NCBI RefSeq assembly: GCF_013415325.1
Contig: NZ_JACBYE010000011.1
Span: 17,587 to 81,586, forward strand
DNA length: 64,000 nucleotides
Origin: Sanguibacter inulinus
GTDB lineage: Bacteria; Actinomycetota; Actinomycetes; Actinomycetales; Cellulomonadaceae
Reading direction: 5' to 3'
Part shown: positions 17,352 through 25,215 of the stretch, in pieces
Numbering within the stretch: the stretch's first letter is position 1
Layout of the letters: each line of letters starts with the position of its first letter
The notes under the pieces: generated by a model
The model's database searches: none
Told to the model about the DNA's origin: nothing
What the model saw: only the letters and a program-made list of their open reading frames with translations
Program-made: the position numbers and the translations under genes

Positions 17352-17742
17352 TGCTCTCTCCGTTGCTCAGGGCTGCTCGGCGACTCGGCAGATGATGCGC
17401 CTGGGCCGACGTCCAGCGATGCTCGTGAGACCCCCGCGCTCGCGATGGAGCCGGTGATCTTCAGGATGTCGACCGCGTCGTGGCGCTGCGTGCTCTGAGG
17501 TGGCCGAGGATGCCGTCCGGCGCCTGTGCCGTCACGGACCCCTCAGCCGGGGATCGTCCCGCTGCCCCGTCTGTCTCGTCCTCGAGGCAGACCGGCCAAG
17601 AATGCTCGTCAACCAGATGAACGTATCGAGGCGTCTGCCTGCGGTACATGATCCAGATCACGTACTGCTCGATGGTGGTCGGAGGAGGCGGGGACGACCA
17701 GGTTCGCGAGGCCGGAGATCCTGGTCGTCCCTGCTGCGCTGG
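17352..17742. other. 391-nt region between the molybdoenzyme and RpiB-like genes
   Basis: No supportable gene. Short frames here lack ribosome sites. On the minus strand it holds the FNR-type box and a -10, with a leader of about 260 nt before the molybdoenzyme gene. Confidence 0.5.
17620..17661 (-). promoter_or_regulatory. FNR-type box with class II promoter spacing
   Basis: The sequence aTGATccagATCAc (17648-17661) matches TTGAT-N4-ATCAA in both TGAT half-sites. On the minus strand TACGTT (plus 17620-17625) lies 32 bp downstream centre to centre, the distance expected when the box is at -41.5. Transcription would start near 17613 and read into the molybdoenzyme gene. The Crp/Fnr protein encoded at 18270-19022 is the obvious candidate. 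Confidence 0.6.
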
Positions 17743-18195
17743 TCAGGACTGCGTCGTCGACGCCTCGAAGTCCGTGATCTCGACGAGTCTCGTGGCGTAG
17801 CTGCTCGCTGGGTCGTGCCTCAGGTCGAGCCAGAGGTCGACGAGCGAGACGGCTGCGGCTGCGGCGATGACGTCCTGCCCCATGCACAGCACCTGGGCGT
17901 CGTAGTTCTCGACGGATCCGCGTACCGTCGTCAGTTCGTGAGCTGTCGCTGCGCGGACACCCGGTACCTTGCTCGCGGCGATCGCGGTCCCTATCCCGGT
18001 CCCGCAGACCAGGATCCCGCGGTCGGCGCGCCCCTCGGCGATCGCCTTCCCTGCGGAGAAGGACACGGCTGGATAGGTGGAGTCCGCCCGGGACACGTCG
18101 ACGACCTCGCCGACCCGGTGGTCTGCTCCGAGGTAGGCCTTCAGGGTGTCTCGCAGTGCTGCCCCGTTGGCTGGGGCTCCGATCACGATGCGCAT
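17743..18195 (-). CDS. RpiB/LacA/LacB family sugar-phosphate isomerase
   Basis: A 150-residue isomerase-fold protein. The active-site region GILVCGTGIGTAIAASKVPG contains the catalytic-type Cys and the phosphate loop; GVRAATAHELTTVRGSVENY and DAQVLCMGQDVI follow the family pattern. RpiB relatives interconvert pentose or tetrose phosphates; this one could be a ribose-, galactose- or erythrulose-phosphate isomerase. ATG 18195 has GGAG about 9 nt upstream. It lies 74 nt after the Crp/Fnr gene on the same strand and may share its transcript. Confidence 0.85.
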   Translation of the reverse strand: MRIVIGAPANGAALRDTLKAYLGADHRVGEVVDVSRADSTYPAVSFSAGKAIAEGRADRGILVCGTGIGTAIAASKVPGVRAATAHELTTVRGSVENYDAQVLCMGQDVIAAAAAVSLVDLWLDLRHDPASSYATRLVEITDFEASTTQS

Positions 18196-18269
18196 GTCTG
18201 TCGTCTCCTGTCGTCGGTGTTCCTGCGTCGAGTGCTGGGCTTCGTCCTGCGGTGCCGCGTGACCGGCTC

Positions 18270-19022
18270 TCACCCCTCCGCGATCCCAGCGAGCCGGCCC
18301 CTGTCGAGGACGGACGTCCAGTGGCGGCCCGTGCCGATGATCCCGTCGTCGCGGAGCAGGCTCATCACCCGGCTCACGGTCTCCGCGCTCAGCCCTGTCG
18401 ATGCCGCCATCTCGACCCGGGTGAGGGAGGGGGCGAGGACGAGCGCACCGTCCTGCTCGGTCCCGAACTTGTCGGCCAGCAGCATCAGGACCGCGGCGAC
18501 GCGCTGCTGGGGGTTGTCTGCGGACAGCCGGCGGATCGTCTGACGCGTCTGCTCCACGCGGTGGAGGGCTTCCTCGAGGGCGGCCCGTGCGAGCCCGGGC
18601 CGCCGGTCCATCATCTCGACGAGCCTGTCGGCAGGGATAGTCAAGACCTGTGTCCTGGCCATCGCCTGGGCACTGTCTGGGTACAGGAGGTGACCCAGCA
18701 GACCCGGTCCTCCGAAGCTGTCTCCGGGGCCGAGGATGTCTGTGACCACGTCCCGCCCGTGGGCCGAGGTGCGGACCAATCTCACGGCACCCGAGACCAC
18801 GCAGAAGAGGTGGTCTGCCGGGATGCCGACACTGTAGACGAGCTCTCCGGGCCGGTATCGGCGCGATCGGACGAACGGTTCGACGGCCCGGACGTCTCCA
18901 GGTGCTGCCTTCGCGAGCCACGGCATGCGGCTCAGGATCTCCAGACGTCTGCCGAGCGAGCGGTCACGGCCTGACCCTGGTGCTGCAGGTGGGGTGAGGA
19001 GGAGTGTCTCTCGGGTGGTCAT
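18270..19022 (-). CDS. Crp/Fnr family transcriptional regulator
   Basis: A 250-residue regulator: a cyclic-nucleotide-type effector barrel (about 40-155: YRPGELVYSVGIPADHLFCV, GPGDSFGGPGLLG), a dimer helix, and a C-terminal winged helix with recognition helix LSAETVSRVMSLLRDDGII. The E-T-V-S-R pattern equals the FNR residues that read TGAT half-sites. No N-terminal cysteine cluster is present, so it is not an oxygen-labile FNR; DNR/NnrR-like nitric-oxide sensors are the closer analogy. ATG 19022 is the first good start. Confidence 0.9.
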   Translation of the reverse strand: MTTRETLLLTPPAAPGSGRDRSLGRRLEILSRMPWLAKAAPGDVRAVEPFVRSRRYRPGELVYSVGIPADHLFCVVSGAVRLVRTSAHGRDVVTDILGPGDSFGGPGLLGHLLYPDSAQAMARTQVLTIPADRLVEMMDRRPGLARAALEEALHRVEQTRQTIRRLSADNPQQRVAAVLMLLADKFGTEQDGALVLAPSLTRVEMAASTGLSAETVSRVMSLLRDDGIIGTGRHWTSVLDRGRLAGIAEG

Positions 19023-19142
19023 CGTGCCCTCCGTGTCTCGGCGCGCGCGTCTAGAGCCTCAGAGCCACTGCGCGCGGCCAGCTCGAGCCAGGGCTCTGGG
19101 CCCAGCGCGAGTGCCAGCCATCTCATCTTTGAGTCAAAAGTG

Positions 19143-19172
19143 ACTATAGGGCTTTCTGTAGGCTTATGACAG
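19143..19172 (-). promoter_or_regulatory. Probable promoter of the Crp/Fnr gene
   Basis: On the minus strand CTGTCA (plus 19167-19172) and TATAGT (plus 19143-19148) are separated by 18 bp in an AT-rich patch, giving a leader of about 115 nt. The rest of the 279-nt gap (19023-19301) to yraN shows nothing else clear. Confidence 0.45.
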
Positions 19173-19301
19173 TGCTCCACTTCTGCGTCCTCCTCCGCCG
19201 CCCGTCCACAGATGGTGATCGTGACCCGTCGTCCACAGGTCGACAGTGTCTCGTCGCGTAGGTGACGGTCTCCGGCGCATGGTCTGTCTCGGAGGTACGA
19301 C

Positions 19302-19685
19302 ATGGACGTGGACAGGACAGACCGGGCTGCAGTGGGCCGGTACGGCGAAGATCTCGCGGCGCAGATGCTCGTCGCTGCGGGATGGGTGGTCGTCGAGCGC
19401 AACTGGCGAGGCACCCGTGGCGAGATCGACATCGTGGCCCTCGAGGGGCGTGAGCTGGTGGTCGTCGAGGTGAAGACCCGGACAGGTCTCGGGTATGGCC
19501 ATCCAGCCGAGGCGGTGACGCCAGTCAAGCTCGCCCGGCTGCGGCGTCTGGCGGGGGAGTGGCTGGCCGGACGGGTCGTCGAGACCCTCGCCGAGCGGCC
19601 GCTCTCGGTGCGGATCGACGTCGTCGCGGTCCTGCTGGTGCGTGACGAGCCCGCACGGCTCGAGCACCTGGTCGGGGTCGTCTGA
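19302..19685 (+). CDS. YraN family (UPF0102) nuclease-fold protein
   Basis: A 127-residue protein with the endonuclease-like UPF0102 core: GRYGEDLAAQMLVAAGW, GEIDIVALEGRELVVVEVKT (the D, ExK motif of PD-(D/E)XK nucleases) and AVTPVKLARLRRLAGEWL. The molecular role is not settled for the family; it commonly precedes comM. GGAGGT lies before ATG 19302. The stop overlaps the comM start by one base. Confidence 0.94.
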   Translation: MDVDRTDRAAVGRYGEDLAAQMLVAAGWVVVERNWRGTRGEIDIVALEGRELVVVEVKTRTGLGYGHPAEAVTPVKLARLRRLAGEWLAGRVVETLAERPLSVRIDVVAVLLVRDEPARLEHLVGVV

Positions 19686-21223
19686 TGGGGCTCGGGGTGA
19701 CGCTCGCAGTCTGCCTCGTCGGGATGACGGGGCATCTCGTCGAGGTCGAGGCCCATCTCGCAGCGTCGGTGCCAGGCTTCACGCTCGTCGGCCTGCCCGA
19801 CACCTCCTTGGCCGAGTCGCGTGACCGCGTGCGCGCCGCCGTCGCCTCGACGGGTCTTGTGCTGCCCCAGCGGAAGGTGACGGTCAACCTGTCACCTGCC
19901 TCGCTGCCGAAGTCCGGGTCGGGCTACGACCTCGCGATCGCCGTGGCGATGCTCGCGGGGGCGGGTCTCGTCCGCCACGAGGGCCTGGCCCGGACCGTCC
20001 ACCTCGGTGAGCTCGGGCTCGACGGACGGGTCCACCCGGTCCGTGGGGTCCTGCCCGCAGTCGCGGCGGCAGCGGCGGCGGGTGTCACCCGGGTGGTCGT
20101 CCCAGCGGCGAACGCCGCCGAGGCAGGTCTGGTGCCGGGCATGGAGGTCTACGGTGCGCACAGGCTCGCAGAGGTCGTCGCACGCTACGGGGCGGACGTC
20201 GTCGTCCCGCCCGACGTCGGGGTCCGGCCGGGAGGTCTCGTCACGGCTCAGGTCAGGACCGACCTCGGCGACCTGAGCGACGTGGTGGGGCAGACGTCCG
20301 CCCGTGCCGCGCTCGAGGTCGCCGCCGCCGGTGGGCACCACCTCCTCATGGTCGGACCGCCGGGCACCGGCAAGACGATGCTGGCTCAGCGGCTGCCGGG
20401 CCTGCTCCCGGCGCTCACGGAGTCGGAGGCGATCGAGGTGACCTCTGTGCACTCTGTGGCGGGGACCTTCGACGCGTCCCGAGGCCTGCTGGACAGGCCG
20501 CCCTTCGAAGACCCCCACCACACCGCGACGCCGGCAGCCGTGGTGGGCGGTGGCAGCGGCACACCCAGACCAGGTGCAGCCTCGAGGGCGCACCGCGGCA
20601 TCTTGTTCATGGACGAGGCACCTGAGTTCTCCCCACGGGTCCTGCAGACGCTCCGGCAGCCTCTCGAGCACGGTGAGCTCGTGATCCAGCGGGCGGCTGG
20701 GAGCGCACGGTATCCCGCCAGGTTCCAGCTCGTCCTCGCCGCGAACCCCTGCCCGTGCGGGCTGTCCATCGGGAAGGGGCTCGAGTGCTCCTGCACGCCG
20801 ATGGCCCGGCGGCGGTACTTCGCGAGGCTGTCCGGCCCCTTGCTCGACAGGGTCGACCTGCAGGTGGAGGTGCACCCCGTGACCCGGCTCGATGCCATGG
20901 ACGAGACGGTCCGCGAGGGGACGGACGTCGTGGCGCGGCGGGTGCTCCAGGCGCGTGAGGCTGCTCGTGAGCGGCTGCGCCCCGCGGGGTGGACCACGAA
21001 CAGCGAGGTGCCGGGGACCTGGTTGCGAGACAAGATCGGGAACGGGCGCGTGCTCCTCCGGGATCTCGACGCGGCGCTCGACAGGGGGACGCTGAGCCTG
21101 CGGGGCGCCGACAGGGTGCTGCGGGTCGCGTGGACGCTGGCTGACCTCGCCGGCCGTCTGAGCCCCGAGCCTGACGACATCGGACGTGCCCTGATGCTCC
21201 GGACGCGGGGGCACGGGCTGTGA
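19685..21223 (+). CDS. comM: ComM/YifB family Mg-chelatase-like ATPase
   Basis: 512 residues: an N-terminal Lon-protease-like fold domain (about 1-160; RVRAAVASTGLVLPQRKVTV), an AAA+ domain with Walker A GPPGTGKTMLAQR and Walker B GILFMDEAPEF, sensor ANPCPCG with zinc-type cysteines (PCPCG, CSCTPMARRRY) and the C-terminal lid. ComM is a hexameric branch-migration helicase aiding integration of transforming DNA. It overlaps dprA by 4 nt, consistent with a DNA-uptake-related operon yraN-comM-dprA. Confidence 0.95.
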   Translation: MGLGVTLAVCLVGMTGHLVEVEAHLAASVPGFTLVGLPDTSLAESRDRVRAAVASTGLVLPQRKVTVNLSPASLPKSGSGYDLAIAVAMLAGAGLVRHEGLARTVHLGELGLDGRVHPVRGVLPAVAAAAAAGVTRVVVPAANAAEAGLVPGMEVYGAHRLAEVVARYGADVVVPPDVGVRPGGLVTAQVRTDLGDLSDVVGQTSARAALEVAAAGGHHLLMVGPPGTGKTMLAQRLPGLLPALTESEAIEVTSVHSVAGTFDASRGLLDRPPFEDPHHTATPAAVVGGGSGTPRPGAASRAHRGILFMDEAPEFSPRVLQTLRQPLEHGELVIQRAAGSARYPARFQLVLAANPCPCGLSIGKGLECSCTPMARRRYFARLSGPLLDRVDLQVEVHPVTRLDAMDETVREGTDVVARRVLQAREAARERLRPAGWTTNSEVPGTWLRDKIGNGRVLLRDLDAALDRGTLSLRGADRVLRVAWTLADLAGRLSPEPDDIGRALMLRTRGHGL

Positions 21224-22716
21224 GCGCGGGGAGCAGCGCGGGCGTGGGGACTGCCGACGACGAGGAGCGGCTGGCGCGGGCGGCCTGGAGCCGGATCGCC
21301 GAGCCGGCGGACAGCACCGCCGGGGCGCTGGTGCGTGCGGTGGGGCCCGTCGACGCCCTCCGGTGGGTGGAGAGCGTGGCAGTCGGCGGGTCGACCTGGT
21401 CGCCCGCTGGAGAGGTCTCGACCACTCGGGCCTCGCTGACCAGGGCGACTGTGGCCCAGGGCCAGCCACCCCCGTCCGCGGCCCCGGTGACGCCGGCCGG
21501 ACGGGGCGAGGTCGGCCCGACCGTGAGAGTGGGTGCCGCCCTCGCGGGACCGGCAGGGTCAGCAGCACCAGCTCCGACCGGCACTCGTCATCAGCAGGGT
21601 GGAGCGACTGGTCAGCCGTCGCGGGACGACGTGACCGGGTCCCCAGCATCGGTGCGACGCGCGGTCGTCGGTCTGTGCGAGGTCCTCGGCGTCGACGACC
21701 CGACCGTGCAGCGACGGCTGATGTCGGCAGCCGGGCGGTGGGCGCTGCGCGCGGGTCGGGTCGACCCGGAGATCGACCTCACGAACCTCGGACGGCTCGG
21801 TGGACGTCTGGTCGTCCCGGGCGACCGCGAGTGGCCCACGCAGATCGACGACCTGGGTGACGAGACGCCCTTCTGCCTCTGGGTACGGGGAACGGTCAGG
21901 GTCGACGAGGCGCTCGCGGGGGCGGTCTCGATCGTCGGCGCGCGGGCCAGCACCGACTACGGCGAGCGGATCGCGGCAGAGATGGCTGCGGGTCTTGTCG
22001 ACGCTCGCCGCGGCACGGTCTCCGGAGGTGCGTACGGGATCGACGCAGCCGTGCACAGGGCGACGCTCGCCGTGGGCGGGGTGACCGTCGCCGTCCTGGC
22101 AGGCGGTGTCGACCGCCTCTACCCAGCGGGGAACACAGCCCTCCTGCGCGCAGTCGTCGACAGAGGCGGTCTGCTGCTGAGCGAGGTGCCGCCCGGCGCG
22201 GTCCCGAGCCGGGTGAGGTTCCTCAGGCGTAACCGGCTGATCGCAGCGGCCGGGCGCTCGACCGTCGTCGTCGAGGCGGCGTGGCGGTCAGGGTCGCTGG
22301 TGACGGCTCGGCTCGCCGCCGGGCTCGGTCGACCCGTCGGAGCCGTCCCCGGACCCGTCACCTCCGCTGCCTCGGCTGGGTCCCACCGCCTGATGCGGGA
22401 GGGTGTCGCCGTGTGCGTGACGGACGTCGCAGAGGTCCTCGAGCTCACAGGTGCGGCGGGTGACGGGGTGGCCGAGCTCGCGGAGCAGGAGGCACGCCGG
22501 GACGAGAGCGGTGCTCGTCCCGACGACGGTCTCGACGACGGTGCCATCGCGACGCTCGACGCCCTCCCTGTCCGCAGGCCCGCGACGGTCGAGGCGCTGG
22601 CGCGGTCCTCGGGGCTGGCACCCCACGAGGTCATGTCCGCCCTGGGGGTCCTCGAGCTCAGAGGGCAGGCTGCCCGGAGCGAGGCCGGCTGGAGGCGCGC
22701 GGGCCGTGGCCGGTGA
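21220..22716 (+). CDS. dprA: DNA-processing protein DprA
   Basis: 498 residues, longer than the usual 300-380 because of a low-complexity Ser/Ala/Pro region (about 60-145) between the first helices and the core. The Rossmann-like DprA core has VSIVGARASTDYG, SGGAYGIDAAVHRATL and FLRRNRLIAAAG. A C-terminal winged-helix (about 435-498) is present. DprA protects incoming single-stranded DNA and loads RecA. GTG 21220 overlaps the comM stop (GTGA). Confidence 0.94.
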   Translation: MSAGSSAGVGTADDEERLARAAWSRIAEPADSTAGALVRAVGPVDALRWVESVAVGGSTWSPAGEVSTTRASLTRATVAQGQPPPSAAPVTPAGRGEVGPTVRVGAALAGPAGSAAPAPTGTRHQQGGATGQPSRDDVTGSPASVRRAVVGLCEVLGVDDPTVQRRLMSAAGRWALRAGRVDPEIDLTNLGRLGGRLVVPGDREWPTQIDDLGDETPFCLWVRGTVRVDEALAGAVSIVGARASTDYGERIAAEMAAGLVDARRGTVSGGAYGIDAAVHRATLAVGGVTVAVLAGGVDRLYPAGNTALLRAVVDRGGLLLSEVPPGAVPSRVRFLRRNRLIAAAGRSTVVVEAAWRSGSLVTARLAAGLGRPVGAVPGPVTSAASAGSHRLMREGVAVCVTDVAEVLELTGAAGDGVAELAEQEARRDESGARPDDGLDDGAIATLDALPVRRPATVEALARSSGLAPHEVMSALGVLELRGQAARSEAGWRRAGRGR

Positions 22717-22781
22717 CTGCGCGGCGACCAGGAGCGACCGGGCGGTCTGCTGTGACCGCCGTGGGCGTGGGCGTAGACGTG

Positions 22782-22829
22782 GACGCCTGGACGCCTGGGC
22801 GTCTGGATGCCTGGTCGCCTGGTCGCCGT
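22782..22829. repeat. Six tandem 8-bp repeats
   Basis: GACGCCTG, GACGCCTG, GGCGTCTG, GATGCCTG, GTCGCCTG, GTCGCCGT in succession, starting 66 nt after the dprA stop. The period of 8 is not codon-sized, which fits non-coding DNA prone to slippage. Confidence 0.85.
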
Positions 22830-22923
22830 GACGACGCGGACGCAGCATCCCGCCAGTCGGATCACGGCTCGGAGGCGCCCCGACGAGGAGGAGCGCCGCC
22901 GCCCTGGCGCTCGGCCCGAGGGT

Positions 22924-23004
22924 GGTCCTCGAACTGGTCAGGGGGTGTGAGGCGAGCTGACTCTTCGGTGCCTGGCCCGGCGCGGTCCTCGCCCTGGTCA
23001 GGGG
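22924..23004. repeat. Direct repeat pair, 60 bp apart
   Basis: GGTCCTCG, two variable bases, then CTGGTCAGGGG occurs at 22924-22944 and 22984-23004. Probably a local duplication that has since diverged. Confidence 0.7.
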
Positions 23005-23212
23005 AGTGCAGCGACGCCCTCAGAGCCTGAGGTGTCGACCGGCGCGAGTGGACCGACCGCATGGTAAGGGATGCGGGCAGGGTGAAGTTCCTCCGGCCGC
23101 ACCACGACCGGCGTCTGATTTCCTCGGTTTTCCAAGGAATGGTGACAGCCGTCTCAAACTCCATCCGTGTGGGTCCTTGAACGCGACGCCCGGACAGTCC
23201 ACCGTATTGCCC

Positions 23213-24145
23213 ATGCAGCAGAGCGCCGGCGGAGCACCGAGCCTCGACGACGACAGCGTCCTCGAGGACTTCGCCGCACACCTGACGTCTCAGCGGGGCC
23301 TGTCCGACCACACGGTCCGGGCCTATCTCTCGGACGTCGCACAGCTCTCGACCTTCGCGCAGGAGTCAGGGGCCGAAGGCCTCGCAGGCGTCGACCTCGC
23401 GACGCTGCGTGGCTGGCTGGCGCAGATGGCTGGGCGGAGCCTGTCACGGTCGACGGTGGCTCGTCGTGGTGCTGCCGTCAGGTCGTTCTACGCCTGGGCC
23501 GAGCGCACCGGCCGCGTCGGTACAGACCCCTCCGTGCGTCTGGGCAGCCCGAAGGTCGCCCGGTCGTTGCCGACCGTCCTCGCAGTCACCGGAGCCGCCA
23601 CGCTCATGGAGACCGCCCGTGAGCTCGCCGTCGACGGCAGCCCTGCCGATCTTCGGGCCTGGGCCTGCGTCGAGCTGCTCTACGCCACCGGGGCCCGTGT
23701 CGGAGAGCTCGTCTCTCTCGACCTCCAGGACGTCGACCTCGATGCGCGCTCGCTCCGGGTGATCGGAAAGGGCGACCGCGAGCGCGTCGTACCCTTCGGT
23801 GTCCCTGCAGCAGATGCTCTGCGGTCGTGGCTGGAGGACGGGCGCCCCACCCTCGCTGGTGGGAGCGGTGCCACGGCGGTCTTCCTCGGTCAGCGGGGCC
23901 AGCGCTGGGGCCAGCGGCAGATCCGTGAGGCTGTCCACAGGCTCGCGGCTCTTGCGGCCGTCGACGACGTCGCGCCTCACGACCTGCGCCACAGCGCCGC
24001 CACTCATCTGCTGCACGGTGGTTCTGACCTCAGGACCGTCCAAGAGGTCCTCGGTCACTCGACCCTCTCGACCACGCAGCGCTACACGCACGTCTCGGCC
24101 GAACGTCTCAGGTCGTCCTACCAGCTGGCGCACCCTCGCGCATGA
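23213..24145 (+). CDS. xerC: Tyrosine recombinase XerC
   Basis: 310 residues, the normal XerC length. An N-terminal SAM-like DNA-binding domain (SQRGLSDHTVRAYLSDVAQL) is followed by the catalytic domain with Arg in YATGARVGELVSL, Lys in RVIGKGDRERVVPFG, HDLRHSAATHLL, LGHSTLSTTQRYTHV (His and nucleophilic Tyr). Xer recombinases resolve chromosome dimers at dif. ATG 23213 opens the conserved part. The stop overlaps the sigma-factor gene by 4 nt. Confidence 0.95.
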   Translation: MQQSAGGAPSLDDDSVLEDFAAHLTSQRGLSDHTVRAYLSDVAQLSTFAQESGAEGLAGVDLATLRGWLAQMAGRSLSRSTVARRGAAVRSFYAWAERTGRVGTDPSVRLGSPKVARSLPTVLAVTGAATLMETARELAVDGSPADLRAWACVELLYATGARVGELVSLDLQDVDLDARSLRVIGKGDRERVVPFGVPAADALRSWLEDGRPTLAGGSGATAVFLGQRGQRWGQRQIREAVHRLAALAAVDDVAPHDLRHSAATHLLHGGSDLRTVQEVLGHSTLSTTQRYTHVSAERLRSSYQLAHPRA

Positions 24146-25215
24146 TCGAAGCAGAGAACCTCATGACCGCACCGAGCCCTGTCACGCTCGACGAGCACGT
24201 CTCGCCCCAGGGGGCGACGCTGCTCGCGGAGCCGACCTCGCGCGACAGCTCCACCACGGCCGTCTCCGACGCCGTCGACACCGCCGCTCAGGTGTCCGTC
24301 CTCGCTCGTGCTGCTGAACCCAGCCATGACACGTCCTCACGACCCGCGCGGTCCGGCATGCTCCACGAGCGTCTCGACAGGGATGCCCGCCGGACGGTGG
24401 TCGTCGCGTCCAGCGTCGCCGTCGATGCCGCGACCGCTGCCGCGTCGGCAGCCGCTCGCGAGATCGCCGGGGTCTGGCAGCGGTACAAGGGCTGCGCCGA
24501 CGCGATGCTCCGTGAGCAGCTGATCCTCCACTACGCCCCGCTCGTGACCTCGGTCGCGTCCCGCGTCGGGATGAAGCTCCCGAGCACCGTGGAGCACGCA
24601 GATCTCGTCTCCTACGGGATGTTCGGGCTGATCGACGCGATCGAGAAGTTCGAGCTCGACCGCGAGATCAAGTTCGAGACCTACGCCACGTCTCGCATCC
24701 GGGGCGCGATCCTCGACGAGCTCCGTGCCTCCGACTGGGTCCCGCGTTCTGTCCGCTCCAAGGCGCGCGCTGTCGACCGCGCCCACGCGGAGCTCGAGGG
24801 GACGCTGCACAGGGCGCCGACCGACACCGAGATCGCCGAGCACATGCAGATCCCGGCGAGCGAGCTCCGGTCGATCCGCCACCTCGTCTCGACGGTGAAC
24901 CTCGTCGCGCTCGACGAGGTGTTCGGGGCCAGCGAGCAGCTCGAGCCCGTCGGGCACCTGGACGTCGCCCAGGGTTCGCGCGCCACAGACCCGGCCCGGT
25001 CCTTCGAGTCCAAGGAGACGAAGTTCCTGCTCTCCCAGGCGATGGACCAGCTCGGCGAGCGCGAGAAGATCATGCTCGTCCTCTACTACTACGAGGGCAT
25101 GACCCTCGCCGAGATCGGCAAGGTCCTCGGTGTGACCGAGTCGCGCATCTCGCAGATGCACACCGCCGCGATGGGCAGGCTGCGGGAGAAGCTGTCCCGC
25201 AGCGAAGGGGCCTGA
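24142..25215 (+). CDS. whiG: WhiG/FliA-type RNA polymerase sigma factor with long N-terminal extension
   Basis: 357 residues. Region 2 (about 115-190) contains HADLVSYGMFGLIDAIEKF and FETYATSRIRGAILDELRAS; region 3 has HRAPTDTEIAEHM; region 4 has YYYEGMTLAEIGKVLGVTES. WhiG of Streptomyces and FliA of motile bacteria are about 240-280 residues, so about 105 residues of Ser/Ala/Thr-rich sequence precede the conserved part here. In Micrococcales this sigma usually drives flagellar genes. ATG 24142 overlaps xerC; ATG 24163 is an alternative. Confidence 0.93.
   Translation: MIEAENLMTAPSPVTLDEHVSPQGATLLAEPTSRDSSTTAVSDAVDTAAQVSVLARAAEPSHDTSSRPARSGMLHERLDRDARRTVVVASSVAVDAATAAASAAAREIAGVWQRYKGCADAMLREQLILHYAPLVTSVASRVGMKLPSTVEHADLVSYGMFGLIDAIEKFELDREIKFETYATSRIRGAILDELRASDWVPRSVRSKARAVDRAHAELEGTLHRAPTDTEIAEHMQIPASELRSIRHLVSTVNLVALDEVFGASEQLEPVGHLDVAQGSRATDPARSFESKETKFLLSQAMDQLGEREKIMLVLYYYEGMTLAEIGKVLGVTESRISQMHTAAMGRLREKLSRSEGA

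Larger units (their letters stand above)
22717..23212 (+). other. Repeat-bearing region between dprA and xerC
   Basis: 496 nt with no supportable gene. It carries six 8-bp repeats (22782-22829), a 21-bp direct repeat pair 60 bp apart (22924-22944 and 22984-23004) and a 7-of-8-bp inverted repeat with a TTTT loop (23120-23139) in a less GC-rich patch upstream of xerC. Confidence 0.6.

Noticed and set aside
15612..17498. 628-codon plus-strand frame opposite the molybdoenzyme
   Set aside because: Shadow of the minus-strand gene, whose motifs are clear; no ribosome site and no recognisable product.
17461..17661. Small minus-strand frame starting in the FNR-type box
   Set aside because: Its start codon lies upstream of the predicted transcription start and has no ribosome site.
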